Shown here: piece after piece, positions 17,262 to 25,037 of the stretch
Position numbering within the stretch: the first letter of the stretch is position 1
Layout of the letters: each line of letters starts with the position of its first letter
Assembly (NCBI GenBank): GCA_038243605.1
Contig: JBBSQX010000005.1
Span: 75,458-139,457, forward strand
DNA length: 64,000 nucleotides
Reading direction: 5' to 3'
Source of the DNA: Terrimesophilobacter sp038243605
GTDB lineage: Bacteria; Actinomycetota; Actinomycetes; Actinomycetales; Microbacteriaceae
Notes under the pieces: model-generated
Databases searched by the model: none
Told to the model about the DNA's origin: nothing
The model's input: only the letters and a program-made list of their open reading frames with translations
Made by a program: the position numbers and the translations under genes

Positions 17262-17555
17262 ATGACTGACGCAGACTCCAGCGAAAACTTTGCGCGTTTT
17301 CTCACCATCGCCGATACGGCGGAGGTGCTGAATGTTTCGGTTAGCCACGCCTACTCGCTGGTGCGCTCAGGTGAGCTGCCTGCCATCCGCATTGGCCGAC
17401 GTGGGCAGTGGCGCATCGAGAAAGATGTGCTCGAGTCTTACATCGAAGCCAAGTACGAAGAGGTGCGTCGGTCGAACCTGTGGAACCAGTCAGACTACGC
17501 AAATGTGACCGATTTTGCTCTCGGCGAAGGTCACAACCGCACCAGCAAAAGCTGA
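17262..17555 (+). CDS. Excisionase/MerR-like helix-turn-helix DNA-binding protein
   Basis: This 97-residue protein has a winged HTH of the excisionase (HTH_17) type: FLTIADTAEVLNVSVSHAYSLVRSGELPAIRIGRRGQWRI, where the recognition helix is followed by the wing RIGRRGQWRIEKDVLESYIE. The C-terminal 40 residues are unassigned. BldC-like regulators of actinobacteria have a similar fold, but this sequence is not close enough to call it BldC. It is divergent from the SAF/CpaE-like pair and may regulate it. The last 25 bases overlap the convergent gene at 17531. Confidence 0.75.
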   Translation: MTDADSSENFARFLTIADTAEVLNVSVSHAYSLVRSGELPAIRIGRRGQWRIEKDVLESYIEAKYEEVRRSNLWNQSDYANVTDFALGEGHNRTSKS

Positions 17556-18124
17556 TCGAGCGGCACTACTCGGTAGCTGGTGACGGATGATTCGCGTCGC
17601 GGCGTTCCCGACTCATGCTCCGCTAGGTCGCAATGGTCCCGGCCCACACGATCGATTGTTCCGTGCACCATTCCTGAGGTGAGCACGAGGTCAAGTTCGC
17701 ATCGGCGTCGGCACAGGTCTCGCAGCACAAACGGGAGGCCAAGGCGCGCGGACAGCGAGGAGGCGCCCTCTACCGGGGTTGCCGTTAAGCTCGACAGGGA
17801 GTGTTCGCGGCTCAGGATGACGCTCGTAATCGCGCGTAACGGCAAAACAACTTGCGTGCGACGCGTGGTGTCATCGATTACGCGAGCAGCCATCCAGTCT
17901 TTGCCAAAGTTCGTCGGGGTCAGCTTAAGAAAGATGTCGGCGATGTCGACCCGAATCGAATAGTCACGCCCACCCGCGGAGCCGTGAAGCGACATCAACC
18001 GCTCGCGAAGCGACATGCGCCCGAGCCTCAATCGCTCTTCTTCGGCGCGTAGGTCGACGTCTTCAGACCACAGTTCGTGTTCGAGCTGGCTCTCAAGGTC
18101 GTCAAAAAGGTTGTCCCATCGCAT
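17531..18124 (-). CDS. Conserved hypothetical protein, unknown function
   Basis: This 197-residue soluble protein begins with an acidic helical region (MRWDNLFDDLESQLEHELWSE) and a basic RLRLGRMSLRERL segment, then a beta-rich middle (SIRVDIADIFLKLTPTNFGKDWMAARVID) and a C-terminal part rich in short strands (GMVHGTIDRVGRDHCDLAEHE). It looks like a small SH3/Sm-like barrel built on a helical N-terminus, but no family is recognised. Its promoter region carries TTATCC(A/G)-type repeats. Its 3' end overlaps the HTH gene on the other strand by 25 bases. Confidence 0.6.
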   Translation of the reverse strand: MRWDNLFDDLESQLEHELWSEDVDLRAEEERLRLGRMSLRERLMSLHGSAGGRDYSIRVDIADIFLKLTPTNFGKDWMAARVIDDTTRRTQVVLPLRAITSVILSREHSLSSLTATPVEGASSLSARLGLPFVLRDLCRRRCELDLVLTSGMVHGTIDRVGRDHCDLAEHESGTPRRESSVTSYRVVPLDQLLLVRL

Positions 18125-18163
18125 GGTGCGACGTTATCCATGCCCACCCACATTCGGATGACG

Positions 18164-18172
18164 TTATCCACA
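18164..18172 (+). promoter_or_regulatory. Perfect DnaA-box match upstream of the 18124 gene
   Basis: TTATCCACA, preceded by GACG. The same GACGTTATCCA context occurs 30 bases away at 18130-18140 (there continued as TG, so an imperfect box). Together they form a direct repeat within 50 bases of the start codon at 18124. Confidence 0.4.
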
Positions 18173-18189
18173 GGCCAAAAATTAACAGT

Positions 18190-18203
18190 AGACAGCGCTG
18201 TCT
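18190..18203. promoter_or_regulatory. Perfect 14-bp palindrome, possible operator
   Basis: AGACAGCGCTGTCT is identical to its reverse complement. It lies in the 173-base gap between the divergent genes at 18124 and 18298, a place where a dimeric repressor would bind. The regulator is unknown. Confidence 0.45.
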
Positions 18204-18228
18204 CGATCTGGTTGAGTATTCCCGGGCA

Positions 18229-18251
18229 TGTCCCCCCAATGGGGGTGGACA
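18229..18251. promoter_or_regulatory. Imperfect inverted repeat upstream of the Rv3235-family gene
   Basis: TGTCC and GGACA arms enclose CCCCAATGGGGGT, giving a stem of up to eight pairs with one mismatch. It could be an operator or an RNA hairpin in the leader of the gene at 18298. Confidence 0.4.
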
Positions 18252-18297
18252 ATGTCAGGCCAATCCAAGCAGCATCCCTCCCACCTCCGGAGCAACG

Positions 18298-18762
18298 ATG
18301 AGCATTGCCGCCCCACTGCACCATGATCCACGCCCAGTTCGTAACATCGCGCCCGCCCCACGGCCAGACAAGTTACGCCACGCCGACGACTTCTTTGCGC
18401 ATCAACCGTCGCCGCGCGCCGCGCTCCCCTCGCCAACGCCCCTCCTCGAGAACCTCACCCGCTGTGTCATCGAGATTCTTGCGGGTGCCCGCGACCTGGA
18501 GCAGATCTCTCGCTGGGTGACCGATGACGTCTATCGACACTTACTCAAGCGCGTCGTGCTCTCCGCCCGCGCTCGTCAGGCGAAAGGCACAGCACCAGCG
18601 CGACCAACCTTCTCGATCGGGTCAGTGTCGGTCTTCGAACCCCGCGACGGCATCGTCGAAGCCGTCGTCATCGTGCGCGGTCGCGCCCGCGTGCGCGCCG
18701 TCGCCATTCGCCTTGAAGGCCTCGACAGCCGCTGGCGGGCAACCGCCATCAACGTACTGTAG
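18298..18762 (+). CDS. Rv3235-family protein
   Basis: This 154-residue protein has a Pro/Ala/His-rich N-terminus (about 1-45) and a C-terminal domain LLENLTRCVIEILAGARDLEQISRWVTDDVYRHLLKR followed by strands SVSVFEPRDGIVEAVVIVRGRARVRAVAIRLE, ending in WRATAINVL. This matches the actinobacterial Rv3235 family that is found beside secA; its biochemical role is unknown, and a link to SecA-dependent export is only suggested by the conserved neighbourhood. GGAG five bases before the ATG supports the start. It is convergent with secA. Confidence 0.8.
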   Translation: MSIAAPLHHDPRPVRNIAPAPRPDKLRHADDFFAHQPSPRAALPSPTPLLENLTRCVIEILAGARDLEQISRWVTDDVYRHLLKRVVLSARARQAKGTAPARPTFSIGSVSVFEPRDGIVEAVVIVRGRARVRAVAIRLEGLDSRWRATAINVL

Positions 18763-18787
18763 TTTTCTACCTCGACACCGACGATAG

Positions 18788-18807
18788 TCGCGCCCTCGCG
18801 AGCGCGA
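18788..18807. terminator. Hairpin between the Rv3235-family gene and secA
   Basis: TCGCGC (18788-18793) and GCGCGA (18802-18807) form a six-base stem with an eight-base loop in the 61-base gap of the convergent genes. It could stop transcription in both directions. Confidence 0.45.
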
Positions 18808-18823
18808 ACCTCTCAGCAACCAG

Positions 18824-21676
18824 TTAGCGCTTCTTATCCTGCGCCCTGCGCTGCGCACGGTTCTGCGGAGCTGCCTGACCCGCTGGGGGCGCTGCCTGGC
18901 GCTGGCCGAATGCTCCGCGCTGGCCCTCTCCGCGCTGGCCATCACGCTGCTGCTCCTGTTGCCCGCCACCGAACGTTGCGCTGACCTCGTTCTCTTTGGC
19001 CGCTTCTGCCTGCTGCGCCTTCGCCGTCGCGGCCTGCTCTAGCTGGCCGCGCTGGTTACGCACCTCCACGCCACCACTGTCTGACGGTGCGGAGTAGCTG
19101 AGACGCTGGTTCGCCTGGTCTCCTGGCTCTAGACCCTTCGCCTCCACGTTCGGCAAGGCAGCGGTAGCGCCACCGGGCGTGACCTCCACCTCGAGGTTGA
19201 ACAGGAAGCCGACCGCCTCTTCGCGAATCTGGCCCATCATGTTCTGGAACAGGGAGAATCCTTCACGCTGGTACTCCACGAGAGGGTCGCGCTGGGCCAT
19301 CGCCCGTAGACCGATACCGTCTTTCAGGTAGTCCATCTCGTAGAGGTGATCGCGCCAGCGGCGGTCGACCACCGAGAGCACAACGCGGCGCTCAAACTCG
19401 CGCATTGCTGGCTCACCGAGCTCTTCCGTGCGGTTCTGGTATGCGAGCTTGGCATCCGACAGAATCTCTTCGCCAAGGAACTTTCGCGTCACACGGCCGG
19501 GCGAACCCGCCTCAGTGAACAACTCATCGATCGTGATCGAGATCGGGTACACAAGCTTCAGCTCGCGCCACAAAGACTCAAGGTCCCAGTCATCGGAATG
19601 ACCCTCACCGGTGTGATCGTCGATTATCTCGTTGACCACGTCTTCAAGAAAACGCACCACGCGGTCCTGCAGGTTATCGCCCTCAAGAATCTGGCGGCGG
19701 TCGCCATAGATCGCCTCGCGCTGACGGTTAAGCACGTCGTCATACTTGAGAACGTTCTTGCGAATCTCAGCGTTGCGCGCCTCAACCTGGCCCTGCGCGC
19801 TGCGGATGGCGCGGCTCACAATCTTGTGCTCGATCGCCATGTCGTCTGGGGCGTTACCGCGACCCATCAAAGACTCTGCCGCCGCCGAGTTGAACAACCG
19901 CATCAGGTCATCCGTGAGCGAAAGGTAGAAGCGGCTCTCACCGGGGTCACCCTGACGACCTGAACGACCACGCAGCTGGTTGTCGATACGGCGCGACTCA
20001 TGGCGCTCGGTACCGAGCACGTAAAGCCCGCCAACATCGACGACCTTCGCCGCCTCCGTTTCGACAATCTTCTTTACGTTCTCGAAGACGCCATCCCACT
20101 CAGCCTCGTACTCATCCGGAGTTTCGGCCGGGCTCAAGCCCTTCGCATTCATCTCTGTCACAGCCAAAAATTCGGCGTTACCACCGAGCATCACGTCAGT
20201 ACCACGCCCGGCCATGTTGGTGGCCACCGTCACGGAACCGAGGCGCCCAGCCTGGGCCACAATAGCGGCCTCGCGTGCGTGATTCTTCGCGTTCAACACC
20301 TCGTGCTTGATGCCCTTCTTGGCAAGAAGCTTCGAAAGGTACTCGCTCTTCTCCACGCTCGTCGTACCGACCAACACAGGCTGACCCGACTCGTGGCGCC
20401 TCGCGATGTCTTCAACGACCTGGTCAAACTTGGCCTTCTCGTTCTTGTACACAAGGTCGGTCTTATCCATACGCACCATGGGCTTGTTCGTGGGGATCGC
20501 CACCACACCAAGCTTGTAGGTGCTCATAAACTCGCCAGCCTCAGTCTCGGCCGTACCGGTCATGCCCGAAAGCTTCTTGTACAACCGAAAGTAGTTCTGC
20601 AAGGTCACGGTGGCGAGCGTCTGGTTCTCTGCCTTAACCGCCACGCCCTCCTTGGCCTCAATGGCCTGGTGAATGCCCTCGTTGTAACGACGGCCCACCA
20701 GGATGCGCCCGGTGTGCTCATCAACGATCAGCACCTCACCGTTCATTACGACGTAGTCTTTGTCGCGCTTGAACAAGGCAACCGACTTGATCGCGTTATT
20801 GAGGAACGAAATCAGCGGGGTGTTCGCCGACTCATACAGGTTGTCGATGCCGAGATAATCTTCGACCTTCTCGATACCAGGCTCCAGCACACCAACGGTG
20901 CGCTTCTTCTCGTCGACCTCGAAATCCACCTCAGGGATGAGGCGCTTCGCCACCTGAGCAAACTCGTTGAACCAGCGGTTGGCCTCACCTGACGACGGGC
21001 CAGAAATGATGAGAGGCGTGCGGGCCTCGTCAATAAGAATTGAGTCGACCTCATCCACAATGGCGAAGTTGTGACCGCGCTGCACCATGTCTGCGGTAGT
21101 CCACGCCATGTTGTCGCGCAGGTAGTCGAACCCGAACTCGTTGTTCGTGCCGTAGGTGACGTCGGCCTCATACTGCTCGCGGCGTACGGACGGGGTCTGC
21201 CCAGACACGATGCATCCGGTGGTCATCCCCAAGGCGCGAAAGACGCGCCCCATGAGCTCAGACTGGTAGCTAGCGAGGTAGTCGTTGACCGTAATGACGT
21301 GAACGCCACGCGAGGTGATGGCGTTGAGGTAGGCGGGCAGCGTGGCGACAAGAGTCTTGCCCTCACCGGTTTTCATTTCGGCAATATTGCCGAGATGCAA
21401 CGCGGCGCCGCCCATGAGCTGAACGTCGAAGTGACGCATGCCGAGCGTGCGACGTGCAGCCTCGCGCACGGCGGCAAAAGCCTCAGGCAGCATGTCGTCA
21501 AGAGACTCACCCGAGGAATAGCGTTCGCGAAGCTCAACGGTTTCGCTCTTCAGTTCCTCATCGGTGAGTTCCTTGAAGTCGTCTTCGAGCTGGTTGATTG
21601 CATGCGCGTAGCGCTCCAGTCGGCGAAGGGTTCGACTCTCGCCATATCGAAGTACTCGTTCAAGAACATTCGCCAC
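18824..21676 (-). CDS. secA: Preprotein translocase ATPase SecA
   Basis: This 950-residue motor drives unfolded preproteins through SecYEG. The first nucleotide-binding domain has Walker A MKTGEGKT (101-108) and DEVDSILIDEARTPLIISG; the second has VGTTSVEKSEYLS and NMAGRGTDVMLGGN. The helical scaffold and wing domains follow. The C-terminal 100 residues are a Gln/Ala/Arg-rich low-complexity tail without the zinc-binding SEC-C motif, as is usual for actinobacterial SecA1. The GTG start is preceded by GAGGAG six bases upstream. It ends the mtrA-mtrB-lpqB-comF-hpf-secA series, an order conserved in mycobacteria. Confidence 0.97.
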   Translation of the reverse strand: MANVLERVLRYGESRTLRRLERYAHAINQLEDDFKELTDEELKSETVELRERYSSGESLDDMLPEAFAAVREAARRTLGMRHFDVQLMGGAALHLGNIAEMKTGEGKTLVATLPAYLNAITSRGVHVITVNDYLASYQSELMGRVFRALGMTTGCIVSGQTPSVRREQYEADVTYGTNNEFGFDYLRDNMAWTTADMVQRGHNFAIVDEVDSILIDEARTPLIISGPSSGEANRWFNEFAQVAKRLIPEVDFEVDEKKRTVGVLEPGIEKVEDYLGIDNLYESANTPLISFLNNAIKSVALFKRDKDYVVMNGEVLIVDEHTGRILVGRRYNEGIHQAIEAKEGVAVKAENQTLATVTLQNYFRLYKKLSGMTGTAETEAGEFMSTYKLGVVAIPTNKPMVRMDKTDLVYKNEKAKFDQVVEDIARRHESGQPVLVGTTSVEKSEYLSKLLAKKGIKHEVLNAKNHAREAAIVAQAGRLGSVTVATNMAGRGTDVMLGGNAEFLAVTEMNAKGLSPAETPDEYEAEWDGVFENVKKIVETEAAKVVDVGGLYVLGTERHESRRIDNQLRGRSGRQGDPGESRFYLSLTDDLMRLFNSAAAESLMGRGNAPDDMAIEHKIVSRAIRSAQGQVEARNAEIRKNVLKYDDVLNRQREAIYGDRRQILEGDNLQDRVVRFLEDVVNEIIDDHTGEGHSDDWDLESLWRELKLVYPISITIDELFTEAGSPGRVTRKFLGEEILSDAKLAYQNRTEELGEPAMREFERRVVLSVVDRRWRDHLYEMDYLKDGIGLRAMAQRDPLVEYQREGFSLFQNMMGQIREEAVGFLFNLEVEVTPGGATAALPNVEAKGLEPGDQANQRLSYSAPSDSGGVEVRNQRGQLEQAATAKAQQAEAAKENEVSATFGGGQQEQQRDGQRGEGQRGAFGQRQAAPPAGQAAPQNRAQRRAQDKKR

Positions 21677-21783
21677 GGATTACTCCTCATTAAGGTCTTT
21701 GAGGCCACTCACGGCACGCTGACGCTGCCGTTCAGCCAACAACACAGCCTAACCCGGCAGCGCCCTCGTGCGCGCATTGTTCG

Positions 21784-22458
21784 TTAGCGCTGACGGCGCT
21801 TTCCCAGTTGCTCTGGTTGATCAACGTCGAGCCCGATCACACCGTAATCCCAACCTTTGCGTCGATAAACGACACTCGGGCGGTCAGTTTCAGCGTCAAT
21901 GAACAGGTAGAAATCGTGCCCCACCAGCTCCATTCGGTAGAGAGCATCATCGACCGTCATCGGAATTGCCGCAAAAACTTTCTTGCGGATGACAACCGGG
22001 CTCCACGCCTCTTCTGTCTCCTCTTCGGCGACCACAGGGATCGACCCGGTGGCGACGCGGTCGAGGACCTCAGCATCGACAGGAGTGATATCTACCACCT
22101 TGAAGCCGTCAGCACTGGCTTCTCGCAGAGACACCGGGCGACGCTTGCCACTCTTGTGCAATTTTCCACGGTCTTTAGCTCGTCGAATGCGTTCCATCAA
22201 CTTATCGAGGGCGAGGTCAAACGCCGCGTACTTGTCGGTTCCGTCAGCCTCGGCCCGCACGAGTGGGCCCGGTCCGATGAGCGTCAATTCCACCCGATCA
22301 TCGCCAGCGGAACCGCTCTTCTCATTGTGACGAGACAGTTTGACTTCGAACACTTGCGCCTTATCGGCAAGGTGTGAAACCTTTTCGGACTTCTCGATTG
22401 CGTAATCGTGGAACCGGTCGGTGATACCGACACCCAGACCGTTGATGGAAACTTCCAT
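21784..22458 (-). CDS. hpf: Ribosome hibernation promoting factor, long form
   Basis: This 224-residue protein has the N-terminal HPF/YfiA domain (1-100, MEVSINGLGVGITDRFHDYAIEKSEKV), a charged linker and a C-terminal dimerisation domain (about 165-224, KVFAAIPMTVDDALYRMELVGHDFYLFID). Long HPF makes inactive 100S ribosome dimers in stationary phase or starvation. A GGGAGG site just upstream supports the ATG. The secA gene follows about 110 bases downstream, enough for its own promoter. Confidence 0.95.
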   Translation of the reverse strand: MEVSINGLGVGITDRFHDYAIEKSEKVSHLADKAQVFEVKLSRHNEKSGSAGDDRVELTLIGPGPLVRAEADGTDKYAAFDLALDKLMERIRRAKDRGKLHKSGKRRPVSLREASADGFKVVDITPVDAEVLDRVATGSIPVVAEEETEEAWSPVVIRKKVFAAIPMTVDDALYRMELVGHDFYLFIDAETDRPSVVYRRKGWDYGVIGLDVDQPEQLGKRRQR

Positions 22459-22523
22459 GACATCCTCCCAGTCTTCTGCGACGCTTGCGCCCAGTGAAAC
22501 CAGGCGGTGAAACTGCGCCTCTT

Positions 22524-23240
22524 TTAGCCACCGTATCTGGCACGGCTGTGGATGTCACGTGCACAGCCCGAGAACACACTTTTAGGGTTGCTTCGTAGCG
22601 GCGTGAAGGCGAGAGTGGCGGCGCCAACAACCTCTGCCCCTGCGCTCCTCATCGCCCTCGCTGCTTCGAAAAGAGTGGCGCCGGACGTCACCACATCATC
22701 AACCAGCACGAACGTTCTGCCCTCCGCACTGGGATTGGCTGCGAGTGCGCCCTGAAGATTGAGACCACGATGAGCGAGGTCGAGCGACTTCTGCTGCACC
22801 GTCACCGCGGCGTGCCTGAGCACGGGGGCAAGACGAAAGCCCGCCTCGCGCGCGAGCACGTGTACCGGACGATACCCTCGACGACGACGCGCCTGCGAAG
22901 ATGACGGAACTGGGCACACCTCAACATTGGTGACCTCGCTGAGCGCTGCCCGCTCGATGGCCGCCCGCAGCGGCAGCGCGAGCGCTCGCACGACATCCGT
23001 TCTGCCATGCTCCTTGAGGCCAAGAATCATGCGTCGAACCTGACCCTCGTATGGCACCGCGCTCACGACACGCGTGGAATCGGCGAGCAACTGGTCGCCG
23101 AACAAATGATCATCACCAACAATCAACAGTGTGCGGCACGCAGCACACAACGCTCTGTCTGGCGCCCCGCACCCAGCGCAGTCAACGGGAAGCAGCACCG
23201 CGATGGCATCGCGCCACCCCTCACGCAGTAGTTCAAGCAT
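22524..23240 (-). CDS. ComF-family phosphoribosyltransferase-like protein
   Basis: This 238-residue protein has an N-terminal zinc-finger-like region (CAGCGAPDRALCAAC, four cysteines) and a C-terminal type I phosphoribosyltransferase fold with the PRPP loop TFVLVDDVVTSGATL. ComF is needed for DNA uptake in competent bacteria, but the family is widespread in non-competent actinobacteria, where its role is open. I chose ATG 23240 (MLELLREGWRD), because the residues before it in the longer frame have no family character. The gene lies between lpqB and hpf, as in mycobacteria. Confidence 0.88.
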   Translation of the reverse strand: MLELLREGWRDAIAVLLPVDCAGCGAPDRALCAACRTLLIVGDDHLFGDQLLADSTRVVSAVPYEGQVRRMILGLKEHGRTDVVRALALPLRAAIERAALSEVTNVEVCPVPSSSQARRRRGYRPVHVLAREAGFRLAPVLRHAAVTVQQKSLDLAHRGLNLQGALAANPSAEGRTFVLVDDVVTSGATLFEAARAMRSAGAEVVGAATLAFTPLRSNPKSVFSGCARDIHSRARYGG

Positions 23241-23330
23241 GCTGCTACGTTGCCTCACACTGATGGCGCACAATGCCGCCGCACACACTGCCGTGGGCTC
23301 TGTTCCACAGCCGACGCTGTGCGGGACGGT

Positions 23331-25037
23331 TTAGCGCTGTGTTGCCACCACATCGACGACGGTTGTCGATGCCTGCCAACTGCTGCCGCGAGGTGACTGC
23401 AAATGGCGATCGACATCAAGCACTCTCAAACCCGTTCGGCTATTGCCCCCGACAATAGCAACCCCGAGGGACGGCTTGCCAAGGGACGAGCGTTGCCCCC
23501 CCACCTCAAACGCTGAGACGTACGAGGCCCCATCGGAATTTAGGAGAGTCGCAACGGAGAGCCGATCAATCCACGCTGCGTCAACAGCAACATCGTCGTC
23601 AAGGAGCGAATCCAAAACGGGAACGCCCACGCTGACCGGCAAGAAATCTTGTGACGAATCACGCGAAATTGCGGCCACAATAAGCCGCGCCCCCGCAGAC
23701 GTTTGAAGCAACATGGCAACCCGCACATTGTCTTGCGCGATGTCGAGCGAAACAATGCGTGCATCAGTAGGAAGAGAAACTGACACCGGATGCTCCACAC
23801 CGTCAGAGCTCACCGCGATGATCGAGTTTGGCGAGTCGGCCGGCACCGACCACACAGTGCCGAAGTCGTCGAGCGCTGGCGCAATCAACCCAGCTCGATC
23901 ATCAATCAACTGAGCCTGCTTCTGCCCGGTGCTCACCACATAGACGCCGCCATCAGAGGCGAGAACCGCTGCCATGCTCGCACCAGCACTCACCGCCACC
24001 GCACGAGGCGACAACGCCGCCACCTTCTCGCTCAACTGTGGAATAGCCGTCAGATTGCCACCCGCAAGGTAACCAAAAACACCCTCCACCATGACGAGAG
24101 GGCGCGAATCCACTGCGCGCTGAACGATGGGACTATCGGGGCCCATCGGCTCGATCGTCAGGATCGCATCCGCAACAGAAATCTCTACACTCGCAATTCC
24201 CGGAACGGAGGCAAGACTCTCTGTGAGCTGTAGCTGCATGCGCTGACGTTGATTTCTGTCGGCCCCCGCAGCCTCCGTGGTGAGGTCAACCTGCGCCACC
24301 GTCGCATCCACTGTCACCGTCGTTCCAGGGCTCAATTGAGTGCCATCAGGGAACTGCGAAACGACAGTGCCCTTCAACCAATCGGGCGGCCCGGCAAGCA
24401 GCGCGGTCACAATCCTGTTCGCCGTGGTGCCGCCAGGGAACCACCGTTCGTCGGGAACCAAATAGTTCAAACTCAGGTCGTAAAAGTACAGAGCATGCTT
24501 GCTGAAAATGGTGAGGAACGTACTCATCGGCAAGACGATTCCGGGCGGCGCCTGATCGATGCGCCACTGGCCGTCTTCTTTCACGAACTGAAATTGGAGG
24601 GTCTGCACCCCCGAGCCCACAGCAGAGAACGCACCAAGCTGATCGAGCTGGGCAACGCTCGTAAACGAATAATCCATTGTCATCGAATCCACGCTGGATG
24701 CCACGGGGCCCCCGGTGCGGATCAGCACGCTCTGCCGCGGGTCCCAATCCTTTTTGAAACTCGAACTAAGGAACTGCCTCGCCACCGCATAATCACCCTG
24801 TGGGCCAGTAAATGCTGCAATGAAACCCTCAAGAATTGCCCGCTGGTCGGCGTCGTTGGCAGGGCCGAGGGGGTTGAACACAAAGTCGCCAGTCGGCTCA
24901 TCGATGAAAGGGTCGCCGGCCTGCACGTGGCCAGACGTGGGAATGCCGCCACACGCAGCGAGCGTAAAAGCGAGAATGCCAACAGCGATAGCGGCGATTG
25001 TGCGCCTCGCCACATCAGATGTGCGTGGCAACATCAT
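23331..25037 (-). CDS. lpqB: Lipoprotein LpqB, partner of the MtrAB system
   Basis: This 568-residue lipoprotein has a signal peptide ending in the lipobox LAAC (cysteine about residue 29), a GerMN-type domain (about 190-330) and a C-terminal beta-propeller-like LpqB region with repeated short strands. In mycobacteria LpqB binds the extracellular part of MtrB and tunes MtrA phosphorylation and cell-wall homeostasis. Start choice is between GTG 25040, ATG 25037 and ATG 25034, all after GGAGG; 25037 has the best spacing. It overlaps the end of mtrB by 23 bases, so translation is coupled. Confidence 0.93.
   Translation of the reverse strand: MMLPRTSDVARRTIAAIAVGILAFTLAACGGIPTSGHVQAGDPFIDEPTGDFVFNPLGPANDADQRAILEGFIAAFTGPQGDYAVARQFLSSSFKKDWDPRQSVLIRTGGPVASSVDSMTMDYSFTSVAQLDQLGAFSAVGSGVQTLQFQFVKEDGQWRIDQAPPGIVLPMSTFLTIFSKHALYFYDLSLNYLVPDERWFPGGTTANRIVTALLAGPPDWLKGTVVSQFPDGTQLSPGTTVTVDATVAQVDLTTEAAGADRNQRQRMQLQLTESLASVPGIASVEISVADAILTIEPMGPDSPIVQRAVDSRPLVMVEGVFGYLAGGNLTAIPQLSEKVAALSPRAVAVSAGASMAAVLASDGGVYVVSTGQKQAQLIDDRAGLIAPALDDFGTVWSVPADSPNSIIAVSSDGVEHPVSVSLPTDARIVSLDIAQDNVRVAMLLQTSAGARLIVAAISRDSSQDFLPVSVGVPVLDSLLDDDVAVDAAWIDRLSVATLLNSDGASYVSAFEVGGQRSSLGKPSLGVAIVGGNSRTGLRVLDVDRHLQSPRGSSWQASTTVVDVVATQR

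Noticed and set aside
20000..20992. 330-codon open frame on the plus strand opposite secA
   Set aside because: It lies wholly inside secA on the other strand; the translation is His/Leu/Arg-rich with no fold-like pattern, as expected for the shadow of a high-GC gene.
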